Source: Chitinophaga arvensicola (GTDB lineage: Bacteria; Bacteroidota; Bacteroidia; Chitinophagales; Chitinophagaceae). Taken from it: a stretch of DNA of 64,000 nt. Location: positions 1,003,022 through 1,067,021 of the forward strand of contig NZ_FOJG01000001.1 of NCBI RefSeq assembly GCF_900110835.1, read 5' to 3'. Below, piece by piece: positions 53,928-63,289 of the stretch (its first letter is position 1; every line of letters begins with the position of its first letter). The notes beneath the pieces were generated by a model. That model was not told where the DNA came from, ran no database searches, and was given only the letters and a program-made list of their open reading frames with translations. The translations under genes and the position numbers were made by a program.

Positions 53928-54551
53928 GTGCTGAAAAGCCGGTGACCTGTTTTAATTATTAAACTAAAAACATTTACGTTATGGAAGAAAATACTTTTAT
54001 CACTCATGAGCCAGGTCAGAAAGATGCGTGGATTTGTATGCCTGTCCTTTGATATATGGTAATTGTAAGAGTATTTTTTGGGCCACGGCGCGGCCACGTC
54101 AAATCAGGTGTTGGCTGTGGTAAAAAAGTCGGCGCCCGCGCTTAAAAATTTTATTGCCGCATATAATAATGTTTTACTAGCTTATCTGTTTTTGATATTG
54201 TAATATGGGAGCTGTCCGAATGGGTAAATAATTGTCTCTATAAAAAAGGGGCCGTTAAGCCCCCGGAAGCCGCGTAATGCCCCTACTTCCATTAATAATA
54301 GGGTATCGCGGTTAAATATGATAAAGGCAATAGTTTAAAGCTGATTTTATTGATTAAAGTTAGGCATCCATACTCAATTTCAAAATTTTAATACTATACT
54401 AACCCTTAGTAGACTTTTATAATTTGAGGTAATTCAATGATTTATATCCGTAGTAAATGGTTTGAGCCGCCAATGTGTAAATAAAACGTATTACCACTAT
54501 GGGCCAGATGACGGAAACTCACTAAATTGAGCTTTATCAAAATCATTACAT
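53928..54551. other. Long AT-rich gap with hairpins
   Basis: There is no convincing gene in 624 bases. A 23-codon frame starts at 53981 (MEENTFITHEPGQ) and may be a decayed gene start. At about 54074-54126 TTTTTT plus CCACGGC pairs with GCTGTGG plus AAAAAA around a GC-rich interior. A minus-strand terminator-like hairpin is at 54242-54264. The rest is AT-rich without repeats. Confidence 0.45.
54242..54264 (-). terminator. Terminator-like hairpin
   Basis: On the minus strand GGGGC-TTAACG-GCCCC is followed by TTTTTTA. The nearest upstream minus-strand gene is about 590 bases away (54851-55138), so its use is uncertain. Confidence 0.45.
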
Positions 54552-54872
54552 ATGAATAGATTACAACTTATCGCCTACGCGACTAACTCTGTTACCGAAC
54601 TGGCCCTATTGTTTCAGAATCACAGCCGGATGTATAATGGCAACATACCGCTGGATCTATTAGAAGCCTATCATAGTGAATTTCTGGTGATCTATCAACG
54701 ACTTGTAAAATTTGGTCAGCAACCCCTGAGTGCCGCCACAGTCAGTGAAGCTGGTTCGCTGGTATGGGCGCTGAAGCCTGGTGAAAACGTGCTGGTCTGT
54801 GTGGACAAAGTGATTAACCGGATGGTAGCCACTTATAAGACCGCCGAGGCTCAATCTTGTGTTCGTGTATAG
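54552..54872 (+). CDS. Small hypothetical protein
   Basis: A 106-residue helical protein (LIAYATNSVTELALLFQNH; LDLLEAYHSEFLVIYQRLV; LVCVDKVINRMVATYK). No signal peptide and no family recognised. Its 3' end overlaps that of the convergent gene at 54851-55138 by 22 bases. Confidence 0.55.
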   Translation: MNRLQLIAYATNSVTELALLFQNHSRMYNGNIPLDLLEAYHSEFLVIYQRLVKFGQQPLSAATVSEAGSLVWALKPGENVLVCVDKVINRMVATYKTAEAQSCVRV

Positions 54873-55138
54873 TACTGTTTCTGTTCCAATTGTGCTGTCT
54901 GATATTCTATTGAATTACAGGGTATCAGCCGGGAGCGGAAATTTTCATATTCGAGACACTGCTGCGCATCAGTAGTATCCCATCTGCGCTGGTTCTTATC
55001 CCACCTACCATCCCTATAACCCGGTGGTGGCAGATAATAGGTGATTATGTTAGCAGCAATTACATGGGGTTCTACTTCATAGAGCATAATGCGGCTACGT
55101 TGCTCTTTATTAAACTGTCGGTAATAAGACGGTTTCAT
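54851..55138 (-). CDS. Small hypothetical protein, Gln/Tyr/Arg-rich
   Basis: A 95-residue polar protein (YYRQFNKEQRSRIMLYEVEP; YYLPPPGYRDGRWDKNQRRWD). It overlaps the end of the plus-strand gene tail-to-tail. Composition is unusual but start and stop are plausible. No family recognised; moderate doubt that it is expressed. Confidence 0.5.
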   Translation of the reverse strand: MKPSYYRQFNKEQRSRIMLYEVEPHVIAANIITYYLPPPGYRDGRWDKNQRRWDTTDAQQCLEYENFRSRLIPCNSIEYQTAQLEQKQYYTRTQD

Positions 55139-55341
55139 AATTAAGAAAAGGGCATAGTATATTAAATAGAATTACGGTCAGGCATAATTGGGATAAAAAT
55201 TACACCATTATTCTCGTACATTTGCCGCCGGGTTTGAATCTCCCCAAATTTCCTTCCACACTAAAAGAACTTTGAGCGCCTGCTCAGTCCCTATGCGAAA
55301 GCATAGAAAGCATTCTTTTGTCAAATACGACATAGAGTAAT

Positions 55342-56148
55342 GTGCAGCCCATTTTTATGGTGCCGCAAATCTGCTATGACCAAAACGCCGTTATGAATTA
55401 TTTAGATAAAATTAACAGAGGCCATTACTATGCGGTAATGATCGAGATCATAAAGTATGGTTATCCTAAAGCACATATAGATGATCCATTGTGGATATAC
55501 TATGCGGATCAGATCATTCCCCTTAATTACATGGTCATTTTAGCCACAATGGGCGCCGTCACCCCCTTAACCAAAAACAATCTACCCTCCGAAGATATAT
55601 TGGTATTACAGTTTGCACAGATGGGCTTTCGGGTGGTTAGGCACGTAGTAGGCAGAAAGGATCTGCAGTACTTGGCCGTGAGCTTTAAAAGTGAAGATGA
55701 TCAGGCCCTAGCCGACATGAAACATGCTGGCATATGGCATTATGATGACCAATTGAATGGTGGCAGCGAGCGAAATGCCCCCGGACTGCTTATTAAAATC
55801 CAGGCGGGGGATCGTATCGCAGTAAGGATAAGCCATCAAAACAGGATACAGGATTTCTACCCAATTTTTGGAACTGTTATCGCTACCCATCAGGCAAGGG
55901 AGGGGGGCATACACGTTGCCTATGATGTTAATTCATTTTCCATATCTATAAAACGCAAATCCATAGTGCCCGCAGCCGATTGGGAAAGGCCGGTTTTGCA
56001 AATAGAAGATAAAGAGCATGTCCGGACATTATTCAATGAAACTCCTTTCCGAAATCCACATGATTTATACAAACAAGCGAGGCCGGCTTTTAAACCTATC
56101 GCGAGTTCTGAAACTAGAAAGGTCGCATCGCCGGCTACAATATCCTAA
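55342..56148 (+). CDS. Hypothetical protein
   Basis: A 268-residue protein starting at a GTG (55342) or an ATG five codons later (55357). The N-terminal half is helical (MNYLDKINRGHYYAVMIEIIKYG); the C-terminal half is strand-rich (GLLIKIQAGDRIAVRISHQN; GGIHVAYDVNSFSISIKR). No signal peptide or known motif. Stands 70 bases upstream of the paralogous pair and may share their promoter. Confidence 0.6.
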   Translation: MQPIFMVPQICYDQNAVMNYLDKINRGHYYAVMIEIIKYGYPKAHIDDPLWIYYADQIIPLNYMVILATMGAVTPLTKNNLPSEDILVLQFAQMGFRVVRHVVGRKDLQYLAVSFKSEDDQALADMKHAGIWHYDDQLNGGSERNAPGLLIKIQAGDRIAVRISHQNRIQDFYPIFGTVIATHQAREGGIHVAYDVNSFSISIKRKSIVPAADWERPVLQIEDKEHVRTLFNETPFRNPHDLYKQARPAFKPIASSETRKVASPATIS

Positions 56149-56218
56149 AAGGTAATTCCCTTGATTTTGTGTCTTACACCAACCTTTTTTTAACGGTACT
56201 TTTTAAGCAAAATTCATC

Positions 56219-57463
56219 ATGGAATCAACAACTACCAATAAACAAAATTTTGGCTCCTATATGGAGGTCATAAATTCATTGCGCCAGATACAGCGCTATC
56301 AGCACCTGCCAAAAATTGACCCTGATAGTGTAGATACCGCATACCTACACTATCGGCGAAACGAAGGATTTACCTTTCTTTCTGAAACTTATACCCCTGG
56401 CCAACATTGTAAAGATATTTACCAAACTATTAAGATTGTCACTGACAAGGACGTTTTTGCCATTAGCGAGCTAGTTTGCATTGATGACTGCGATATTGAT
56501 CTCCAAGCCAATTATACAGTCGGTAATTTGACATGGAGAAATACCTACCATGACAAATGTTGTTATTACAGAATATTTATCCCAGTTGTAGACGCCACCT
56601 ATCATGAAATAAGTGGGTTTTATGGAGTCGCGGAAAATAGAACTGCCACCTATGAGGTAGGCCCCTGTGTTCTCGAACTGGAGCAATACCGGGACAGTGA
56701 GAACGAAATATATTTAGTGATCAATTGTAACTCCTATGTGTTGTATTCGGCCCTGTTAGATTACTGCCGTATTCTATTTGATATTTTCTGTCTTTTAACT
56801 GGGACCGCACATTTTCAGTGGTTCTGCTTTTTTCATCACACTTTAACCCAAAAAGAGATCGCCGGGATGCGATACCAAACCTGGCATAAGCCCCGTGCCA
56901 ATGAATTTTCCGCCTTCGGTGTTACGATTGGCCCACTGGCCCTGACCAAAAGATGCGACTTTGGAAAGGAAAAGATCGAGGCCCTGGCAGCTATGGCCAT
57001 CCAGCACCAATTATTTAGGGAATGTATTGCCGTACTCAGCGAGGCTTCCGGGATTCCGGCACGGTTACATTGTTTGGCTGTTGCAAAAATAATGGCCTGT
57101 TTGGCGCAAGTATTCGGTAGTGATGATGGCATCCAGCTTCATTATAAAGTAGCTGAAATTGCCCGATTAACCAATCTTGAAAATCGCTGGAATAAAATGC
57201 TTTCAAGGCTGGGGATTTCGTTGGAGCCAGAAGAAAAGACAGCCATTTTATGGGCTTATGCGGTATCCTGGCACTCCGATTTCGGTGGTGCTTCAACCGG
57301 AGCGCAGGTAGACTATAAACGGTTACAGATGATTTTGATGAATATTTTGAATACCATTTTTCTCCGTAGTGTAGATCATAGAGGCAATATGGGCGATCAA
57401 ACCACATATAAGGCCGTGGTCATGTGGGATTTGTCTGTGGATTTCTGGCACCGGACTATTTAG
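56219..57463 (+). CDS. Hypothetical protein, paralogue of the next gene
   Basis: A 414-residue protein. The N-terminal half is beta-rich with many Tyr/Cys (residues ~40-165). A hydrophobic helix pair (LLDYCRILFDIFCLLTGTAHFQWFCFF, split around 178-204) separates it from a C-terminal helical half. The next gene has the matching FCQQIDAILAALGYFTGG and NWFAFFY segments, and both end with a NxIFLR motif. No domain recognised; a two-domain layout of this kind occurs in several unknown defence-like proteins, but I see no catalytic signature. Confidence 0.65.
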   Translation: MESTTTNKQNFGSYMEVINSLRQIQRYQHLPKIDPDSVDTAYLHYRRNEGFTFLSETYTPGQHCKDIYQTIKIVTDKDVFAISELVCIDDCDIDLQANYTVGNLTWRNTYHDKCCYYRIFIPVVDATYHEISGFYGVAENRTATYEVGPCVLELEQYRDSENEIYLVINCNSYVLYSALLDYCRILFDIFCLLTGTAHFQWFCFFHHTLTQKEIAGMRYQTWHKPRANEFSAFGVTIGPLALTKRCDFGKEKIEALAAMAIQHQLFRECIAVLSEASGIPARLHCLAVAKIMACLAQVFGSDDGIQLHYKVAEIARLTNLENRWNKMLSRLGISLEPEEKTAILWAYAVSWHSDFGGASTGAQVDYKRLQMILMNILNTIFLRSVDHRGNMGDQTTYKAVVMWDLSVDFWHRTI

Positions 57464-57486
57464 ATAAAAAAATAAATATTATAGGT

Positions 57487-58803
57487 ATGGCTCTATCACC
57501 GAACCGACAGCTATTGAACGAATTTAATAAGTTCCGGCATCAACGTAATTTCAACGCGCATTTAGGAAATGGGGAAAAGTCATTGGTTAGGATCAACTAC
57601 GATGAAAGACTGGGGATGCGAATGGTGGGTAGCAGTCAGGATCTTGAGCAGTTTCGAAGTGGAGTACAACCAATCAAAATGGATTTCGACCGGGTGAATC
57701 ACCTCGTTTCCTACTACCACTATGTATCTCCTTGTGATACCACCCCCGACAATTGCGTATTTCACATCGAGAGAATGTCCTATCATATTCCTAAACCTCG
57801 TACCAAATACTGTTATAAAGCCCTGATACCGGACCTGGATATTTTTACCGGCAGTGCGCTCACCCATAACCTGGCGCAAAACCTGAAGTCAACTAACCGT
57901 GGAAACTTTGTCATTCAGGGGGTAGTGTTAAGTTGCGACCTGGTGGAAAAGGATGGAGTTAATCACCTAATCATCACCTGCCATGTTTTGCAACTCTACA
58001 ATGTATTCTGTCAGCAAATTGATGCAATACTGGCGGCACTGGGTTATTTCACTGGAGGCTACCACCGCAACTGGTTTGCCTTTTTTTACGATAACGATGA
58101 TTTCAGATCTATTCTTGCCTATACCTATGAGCGAACTGGCACTAATGTACTTTTCCCTTTTTGCCCACTACATTTTTTCAAAAATGGCCTTTACCATGCT
58201 CCAAAAAAATTTACTTCAACCCAAATAAGTTTATTCGCCCAACGGCTCATCGCAGTACCAGGATTCTATGACACAGTTTCCCTCTGGCTGGAACTGGGCT
58301 GGTCCACGCCGCGACAACAAATAATGGTACTCTCATCCACCATCCACTTTTTATGTGAGGCCCTAATGGGAGGCAATATATTGCGGGCCGCTCCCATTCG
58401 TAACCGTACTGTTTTCCGTAAGGTGTTATCCCAACTTAATAAAGTAGTGGATGCGCTCACCGAAGTGGACGATCCCTGCAGGGTAGAAATTAAACGCAAC
58501 TTGCGAGCCTTTAATAAAGCCAGCCTGGCCGAAAAAGTGAGTTGTTGTTTTAGCTTTCTTCACCTTGATATGGAACATGCCACCTGCGAGGCGCTCAAAC
58601 AAGCCGAAGATCAACAACCCAGTGGATTTTCTACAATACGCGAATATCAACCTGCTGAATACACAGCCCTGGTTTTAGCCAACACCGCTAATATGATATT
58701 TTTACGGATGATCGAATACACCGGACCTATCGTTGATCTTACGGTCCATCCAGTAGTACGGCCTGAAGATGCGGGAGGTGCCGTTTTTCCCATTATGGTT
58801 TGA
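57487..58803 (+). CDS. Hypothetical protein, paralogue of the previous gene
   Basis: I chose the ATG at 57487 (MALSPNRQLLNEFNKF); an earlier ATG at 57424 overlaps the previous gene by 40 bases. About 438 residues. It shares the central FCQQIDAILAALGYFTGGYHRNWFAFF-type segment (around 177-203) and the C-terminal NMIFLRMIEYTGP with the previous gene, and is likewise beta-rich then helical. The pair is probably cotranscribed. Function unknown. Confidence 0.65.
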   Translation: MALSPNRQLLNEFNKFRHQRNFNAHLGNGEKSLVRINYDERLGMRMVGSSQDLEQFRSGVQPIKMDFDRVNHLVSYYHYVSPCDTTPDNCVFHIERMSYHIPKPRTKYCYKALIPDLDIFTGSALTHNLAQNLKSTNRGNFVIQGVVLSCDLVEKDGVNHLIITCHVLQLYNVFCQQIDAILAALGYFTGGYHRNWFAFFYDNDDFRSILAYTYERTGTNVLFPFCPLHFFKNGLYHAPKKFTSTQISLFAQRLIAVPGFYDTVSLWLELGWSTPRQQIMVLSSTIHFLCEALMGGNILRAAPIRNRTVFRKVLSQLNKVVDALTEVDDPCRVEIKRNLRAFNKASLAEKVSCCFSFLHLDMEHATCEALKQAEDQQPSGFSTIREYQPAEYTALVLANTANMIFLRMIEYTGPIVDLTVHPVVRPEDAGGAVFPIMV

Positions 58804-58976
58804 TAACTTTCCTATTCCAGCTACAGGTATATCCTCAATAGTGAACCGATACCAAAATTATACCCCCTCCTTACCTATTGTTAGCCGATGCTCACTCTGA
58901 ATATGTGTCTTACGCAGATAATTATAGTATCGCCGAAAAGCGACACCATCATCTTCAATAAAAAGTTTGAGAATAG

Positions 58977-59013
58977 AATAAAAAGATGGCCCTGCCAAGA
59001 CTGCCAGGGCCAT
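58977..59013 (-). terminator. Rho-independent terminator of the 59067 gene
   Basis: On the minus strand ATGGCCCTG pairs with CAGGGCCAT around a 10-base loop and is followed by CTTTTTATT. It lies about 55 bases past the stop of the secreted-protein gene. Confidence 0.85.
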
Positions 59014-59066
59014 GTACCTCCACACCATATTACCTCTGTCGAACTATGGCAGGTGAGTACAATATT

Positions 59067-59810
59067 CTATTGATGGACCTCATCTATGACGTGTAATGTT
59101 TCCTGGATAAGCGAAGAAAAGGCGAGTTCGAGCAAATCTGTAATTGGAAATCCTACCGGATAAGCCAGATGGTAGGGGGATGACATATAGTAGATGATAA
59201 TGCCTTTATAATGGAATAAGTAGGGCAGCAGGTATTTTTGCGTATTAAAACTTGCTTCGAGCAACCCATACTTTTTTGCGTATGCCATATCTGGATTGGC
59301 TACAACCATGTAAAATGCGATTGTATCCCGTGACGGATGCCGGACGTAAAAGCAGTAAGGGGCTTGCGAAAGGACTTCATGAAGGGGAATAAACGGCGGC
59401 AAGATGGTATCTTTTGCATAACGGTCCACCCCCTCAAACACTTGCTTTCCCCTCCAGTAATGATACTCTTGCCGATTCTTTCCAGTTAGCTTACCAAAGT
59501 AGCAAATAGAAAAGGTGTCTTCTTTGAGTAGTTCTTTGTTTGGCGCCAAATACTGTTGATACCGTGTCCTGGTGAGGTGTTTTAAGGAATCAATGTTTTC
59601 CATATCTTTTTCCGGTAGCACACATATTATCTGCACTTTTTGTCCCCATGAATCAAAGATTTCACCCTTCTGCAAAGGGAATTGCCGCCTTAGCCTTCTT
59701 AGTTCTTCGGCCTTTGCTGAATCGCTTTGAAATGCCTTCCGCTGGGCTGACGCTGATGCAGTGATAGTAGCCATTAAAGTAAAGATGGCAATGAAACGCC
59801 ACATGAACAT
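59067..59810 (-). CDS. Secreted hypothetical protein, paralogue of the 60116 gene
   Basis: I chose the ATG at 59810 (MFMWRFIAIFTLMATITASASAQ), which opens a signal peptide; cleavage after ASAQ is likely. About 247 residues. It shares with the next gene the motifs FPL near the mature N-terminus, Y.G.L..., R.YR/ RHxSxDTI.F and the end YPVGFPITDLLELAF versus YPVSDLVEESF. No family recognised. Its own terminator lies downstream at 58977-59013. Confidence 0.65.
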   Translation of the reverse strand: MFMWRFIAIFTLMATITASASAQRKAFQSDSAKAEELRRLRRQFPLQKGEIFDSWGQKVQIICVLPEKDMENIDSLKHLTRTRYQQYLAPNKELLKEDTFSICYFGKLTGKNRQEYHYWRGKQVFEGVDRYAKDTILPPFIPLHEVLSQAPYCFYVRHPSRDTIAFYMVVANPDMAYAKKYGLLEASFNTQKYLLPYLFHYKGIIIYYMSSPYHLAYPVGFPITDLLELAFSSLIQETLHVIDEVHQ

Positions 59811-60115
59811 TGGTTTATTGGTTAACAAAATTAAAAACTGAAAAAAGGACCCGGCTTAATAGGCCAGGCCCTGTTGACTAACGATAGAAGAAAGGCATAT
59901 GAGATCCTTTAAAAGTAGGTTCACCCATCATCGAGCAATATCTTGCGACGTTGTAGTAAATTACAAGGTCCGAATTTTTACAGATTTCGATACAGCCAGG
60001 TTTTTAAAAATAGGGGCGGGCCAGCCCAGAAGCGGCAGCACCGCTGCCCTATTTGAACTCCGCTGACTGAAACTATCTTTATATTTTACCTGGGCAACAA
60101 AAGCCGTAGGCAAGA
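59811..60115. other. Spacer between two secreted-protein genes
   Basis: Holds the terminator at 59841-59871 and a second hairpin, GGCAGC-ACC-GCTGCC at 60034-60048, that has no T tract. Nothing coding is visible. Confidence 0.45.
59841..59871 (-). terminator. Rho-independent terminator of the 60116 gene
   Basis: On the minus strand GGGCCTGGC pairs with GCCGGGTCC (two G-U wobbles) and is followed by six T. It separates the transcripts of the two related secreted proteins. Confidence 0.75.
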
Positions 60116-60841
60116 CTATTTCCCACGATCAAGGCCCCTTATGTCACTATCGCACTTTTTATAAAACTCCTGGAAGGACTCTTCCACCAAATCTGAAACC
60201 GGATACGTTGTAGCCCAACCGGTACCGTGAAGCTGATCCTGGTAGCAGATGGTAATGAACTTGTAATAATATAGTTTTTCCTGGGTGTAGTCACGTAAAA
60301 ACCTGATTGCATCTTTTTTAGAATGTAACTGCGCATATTGCCTGGCCGTGTTCCCTCGGATAATATGAAATATGATACTGGTAGAATCCTGGTGCCTCAC
60401 GTATTTGTTAGGACCGAGCTGTTTTAAAAGTTTTACAGCCAACAGCGAAGATGATGGCATGATCGTGTCTGGATGGAAATTCTCTAAAAAAGCAATTCGC
60501 CTTTCCCCTCTTTTATATCCTGACACCCTCAGATTCCGGTCGGAGAGTTGACCAATATACATGATGTATATCAAATAATCTGCTATGGCTGCTCCACCGA
60601 CCTTACGGATAAGCCTATCAAATTTGTCGCTTTCATGTTGTAGCGAATCCTCATTGAGCAGCATCGGATCTTTAACCAGGTTGTAAAGTATTATGCAACC
60701 CGTGTGGCTGAAGTTAAAAGACTGATCTTCCGAAAGTGGAAACTGATGCAGATATTGGGAAATTGGAGATGCCGGCGTAAGCAACTGCTGAGCGTTGGCA
60801 GTATTACAAAAGAAAAGGAGCAGTAGGGATAAAAGTTTCAT
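60116..60841 (-). CDS. Secreted hypothetical protein, paralogue of the 59067 gene
   Basis: A 241-residue protein with a signal peptide (LLSLLLLFFCNTANAQ, cleavage near 18). The mature part is mixed alpha/beta and shares with the 59067 protein a HQFPL-like start, YIGQLSDRN versus YFGKLTGKN, DTIMPSSSLL versus DTILPPFIPL, KYVRHQDSTS versus FYVRHPSRDT, and YPVSDLVEESF versus YPVGFPITDLLELAF. No known domain. The two are separately terminated, so this looks like an old duplication rather than an operon. Confidence 0.65.
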   Translation of the reverse strand: MKLLSLLLLFFCNTANAQQLLTPASPISQYLHQFPLSEDQSFNFSHTGCIILYNLVKDPMLLNEDSLQHESDKFDRLIRKVGGAAIADYLIYIMYIGQLSDRNLRVSGYKRGERRIAFLENFHPDTIMPSSSLLAVKLLKQLGPNKYVRHQDSTSIIFHIIRGNTARQYAQLHSKKDAIRFLRDYTQEKLYYYKFITICYQDQLHGTGWATTYPVSDLVEESFQEFYKKCDSDIRGLDRGK

Positions 60842-61014
60842 GACAGTTACGCTATTACAATAGAAACAACCAAACCGGCCTTTGATACCAAAGTAAAAAT
60901 TGAAACACGCGATTTTTCGAGTTTATTTAAACTTATCGGTAACCCCTAAAGGATTTCTAGTGTTCCGGGTAGTTAGCTTGATTTTTGCTAATTTGGTCTA
61001 TCCAGACACCCGAA

Positions 61015-61461
61015 TTAGTTGATTTTACGGGGTTTCTTAATATTGTATACCGGCAATTCTGTCCTGATAATAAAATCTTCCAATTCGGCACGACCCAATT
61101 CTATTTCAAGAAATGCGACTGTTAGCTGGGTTGACATAAAATCATTAAGTAGGACCTCAATCTCATCACAGAATCTTTCCTTACTGGTAGCTTTCTTGTA
61201 ACCAGGATGGCCGTCATACATTTCGGCACCCAAGGTCCTTCGTAGCGTATGGTTGCAAGTTCGAACAATATCGCCCATCCGCTCTTTAATATTCCCTGTT
61301 TCTCCAATGTAAACAAGGCGGCTACTCTGGCGGATAACATAGGCTCCGGCTTTTTGAGGGAAAGGTTTTCGCCAACCTTTTGCACATGCAATGAACTGTT
61401 GAGGGGCTGCCAGCAATTTATCCTTTAATAGCTGAAGATATTGTTGCACATCAATTTCCAT
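61015..61461 (-). CDS. GIY-YIG nuclease-domain protein
   Basis: A 148-residue protein. The GIY-YIG signature appears as GAYVIRQSSRLVYIGETGNIKERM, split here as GAY at 39-41 and YIG at 51-53, with R61 as the catalytic arginine. A glutamate in ELEDFIIRTELPVYN near the end may complete the site. The N-terminal ~35 residues are a helical extension. GIY-YIG proteins of this size are often solitary nucleases of uncertain role on mobile DNA. Stands alone on the minus strand. Confidence 0.85.
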   Translation of the reverse strand: MEIDVQQYLQLLKDKLLAAPQQFIACAKGWRKPFPQKAGAYVIRQSSRLVYIGETGNIKERMGDIVRTCNHTLRRTLGAEMYDGHPGYKKATSKERFCDEIEVLLNDFMSTQLTVAFLEIELGRAELEDFIIRTELPVYNIKKPRKIN

Positions 61462-61618
61462 AATGATCGGTTTGTGGTGCCAATATAGTGGAATGGTTTC
61501 AATTGCACCAGTCTTATATCATAGACGTTACTGTCTCAAAATCTATCATCTGATATATTGCTATTTACAATGGGTGTAGTTTCGAAGTGGGGAAATAGCC
61601 CAACTTAAATACGCATTT

Positions 61619-62248
61619 ATGAAAATGTACCTTGATAAACTGATTGATACTTATAAATGGTGCAAAAATCTTGACCCCAAAGGAGCGACAACCTTACTGC
61701 TCCCTACCTTTTGTGGAGTAGATCCTACCACCATTGTACATTTTGCCGATGCCTTTAACCTGGCAGAATTTCGGTATTTGGCACAGGAATCCTATTCAGA
61801 CTATGCAGGAGTGTCTATTAAGAGGCTGACCGCTGCCCTCAAAGACATGAAAACCGGGACTTACGATTTCAGTCCTCATATCTATGCGGAAAAAGGAAAA
61901 GCCGCTTACATTAACCTTAATCATGTGCTTGTAACGGTCGAAGATAAAGCGGCCTTGAAAATGAGCTTTCACTTTGTAAACTGGGATAAATTGGGCCAAC
62001 ATCCGGCGCCAGGTAGCTGGCAGGAAGCGTTTTTGAAAACAGTGAAGGATTTCGCCTATAAGCATAATGGGCACATTGTAGCCGCTAATCTTTGGAAAAC
62101 CTACGCTCCATCCGATGTTAAACTACCGGCATTTCTTACTAATCTCCGGGGGAATCCCAATCAGGTCGAACAGCTGCAGAAAAAAAGCATTGCTGCCAAA
62201 GTAAGAGCTGTAAATAGGAATGCCAAAGCGCCTAGTCCTCGGCAATGA
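61619..62248 (+). CDS. Hypothetical protein, paralogue of the next plus-strand gene
   Basis: A 209-residue soluble protein. It shares with the 62485 gene a block near 77-86 (DMKTGTYDFS versus DIKVGKYDFS), a FAYKHNG versus VAHKHGG motif and the end LTNLRGNPNQ versus IRDLGSNPNQ. C-terminal ~25 residues are basic. No family recognised; the arrangement as a tandem pair resembles other pairs in this region. Confidence 0.65.
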   Translation: MKMYLDKLIDTYKWCKNLDPKGATTLLLPTFCGVDPTTIVHFADAFNLAEFRYLAQESYSDYAGVSIKRLTAALKDMKTGTYDFSPHIYAEKGKAAYINLNHVLVTVEDKAALKMSFHFVNWDKLGQHPAPGSWQEAFLKTVKDFAYKHNGHIVAANLWKTYAPSDVKLPAFLTNLRGNPNQVEQLQKKSIAAKVRAVNRNAKAPSPRQ

Positions 62249-62265
62249 AGAAATGAAGTATTCCA

Positions 62266-62291
62266 ATAAAAACGCCCAGCTCGTGCCGGGC
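62266..62291 (-). terminator. Terminator-like hairpin between two plus-strand genes
   Basis: On the minus strand GCCCGGC-ACGA-GCTGGGC is followed by GTTTTTATT. The T tract is on the minus strand, although both flanking genes are on the plus strand. Use is uncertain. Confidence 0.4.
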
Positions 62292-62484
62292 ATTCATGAG
62301 AAAAATTCTATTCAGGCCACTACTCTGAAAAGATCAAGTGGGTTATAGCTTATATAACGAATATTCCAGTGGCTTCAACCATCGCGACTACAAGTTTTTT
62401 ATACATCTTCGCTTAATTGTCGTAATCAATCACCAGACAGTTTTATTCCGCTTCGTGCTGTACTTTTCAGCAAAGCAAATCACT

Positions 62485-63111
62485 ATGTACATGAAAATAA
62501 AGGATATTGATGCCATATATAGAGAGCTGAAACGGGGTAACCAGGCACTATGTAACACAATTTATACTCTGGACTATGAATTAGTTTCCCCCAAGGGACT
62601 AAGGTTTACCAATTCCAGCTATGAAGAGGCGCTGTTTCGGGAAACAACCCCCAACTGGGAAAATTATAGTGCGCTTAGTGCAATAGATTTCTATGAAGCG
62701 GTACGTGACATTAAGGTTGGTAAATATGATTTTTCCCATGCCATCGAGGATTCTATAAATTATGGCCAGGTTATCAACCTGGATAAAATACTATGGAACG
62801 GGCAGGAATGGATAGAGGCAATGCAGGCTTTAAAGCAATATGCGGAAATGACCAGCCCAGGCAGTCAGAATATTGATAAATATCTTAAAGACCTTACCAT
62901 TAGCCTGTCAAATGTGGCTCATAAACATGGGGGGCTTGACCAGTTACAACATGTCTGGAAACGCCTGGGACCAAAAGATGTAAGACTGTCCGAAATAATT
63001 CGCGATTTAGGCAGCAACCCGAATCAGCGTACCACACATTATACCAAACTGGTTCTTGATCATAATCGACGAGTGGTACGGAGATCAGAAATGCGCCAAA
63101 AGCGGGTTTAG
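62485..63111 (+). CDS. Hypothetical protein, paralogue of the 61619 gene
   Basis: I chose the ATG at 62485 (MYMKIKDIDAIYREL); the frame is open far upstream, but the extra ~50 residues look like translated spacer. About 208 residues. Matching blocks with the 61619 protein are VRDIKVGKYDFSHAI, VAHKHGGLDQLQHVWKRLGPKD and SEIIRDLGSNPNQ. The end is basic (RRVVRRSEMRQKRV). Function unknown. Confidence 0.62.
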   Translation: MYMKIKDIDAIYRELKRGNQALCNTIYTLDYELVSPKGLRFTNSSYEEALFRETTPNWENYSALSAIDFYEAVRDIKVGKYDFSHAIEDSINYGQVINLDKILWNGQEWIEAMQALKQYAEMTSPGSQNIDKYLKDLTISLSNVAHKHGGLDQLQHVWKRLGPKDVRLSEIIRDLGSNPNQRTTHYTKLVLDHNRRVVRRSEMRQKRV

Positions 63112-63289
63112 TAAAAGGAGAAAAGATCCGCTCCCCCATAAAGCCAGGGATTGTTCCAGACGTATCCGTTTCTCCTATTATAAATAATTGGGTATAGCCG
63201 GTGAAACATCTGGAGCTATTAAAAAAGGTACGGATTATCGGTGATGCTTCGCAGGGTTTGGTGTTGAGTGTTGCCTACATAATAATATT

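Noticed and set aside
54070..54130. A possible third copy of the structured leader
   Set aside because: Only AGTATTTTTT and a few neighbouring bases match; the TCTCCA/TAGTA internal loop is absent.
56219..58803. ApeA/HEPN-type defence proteins
   Set aside because: The beta-then-helical layout is similar, but no conserved RxxxxH motif is present in both paralogues.
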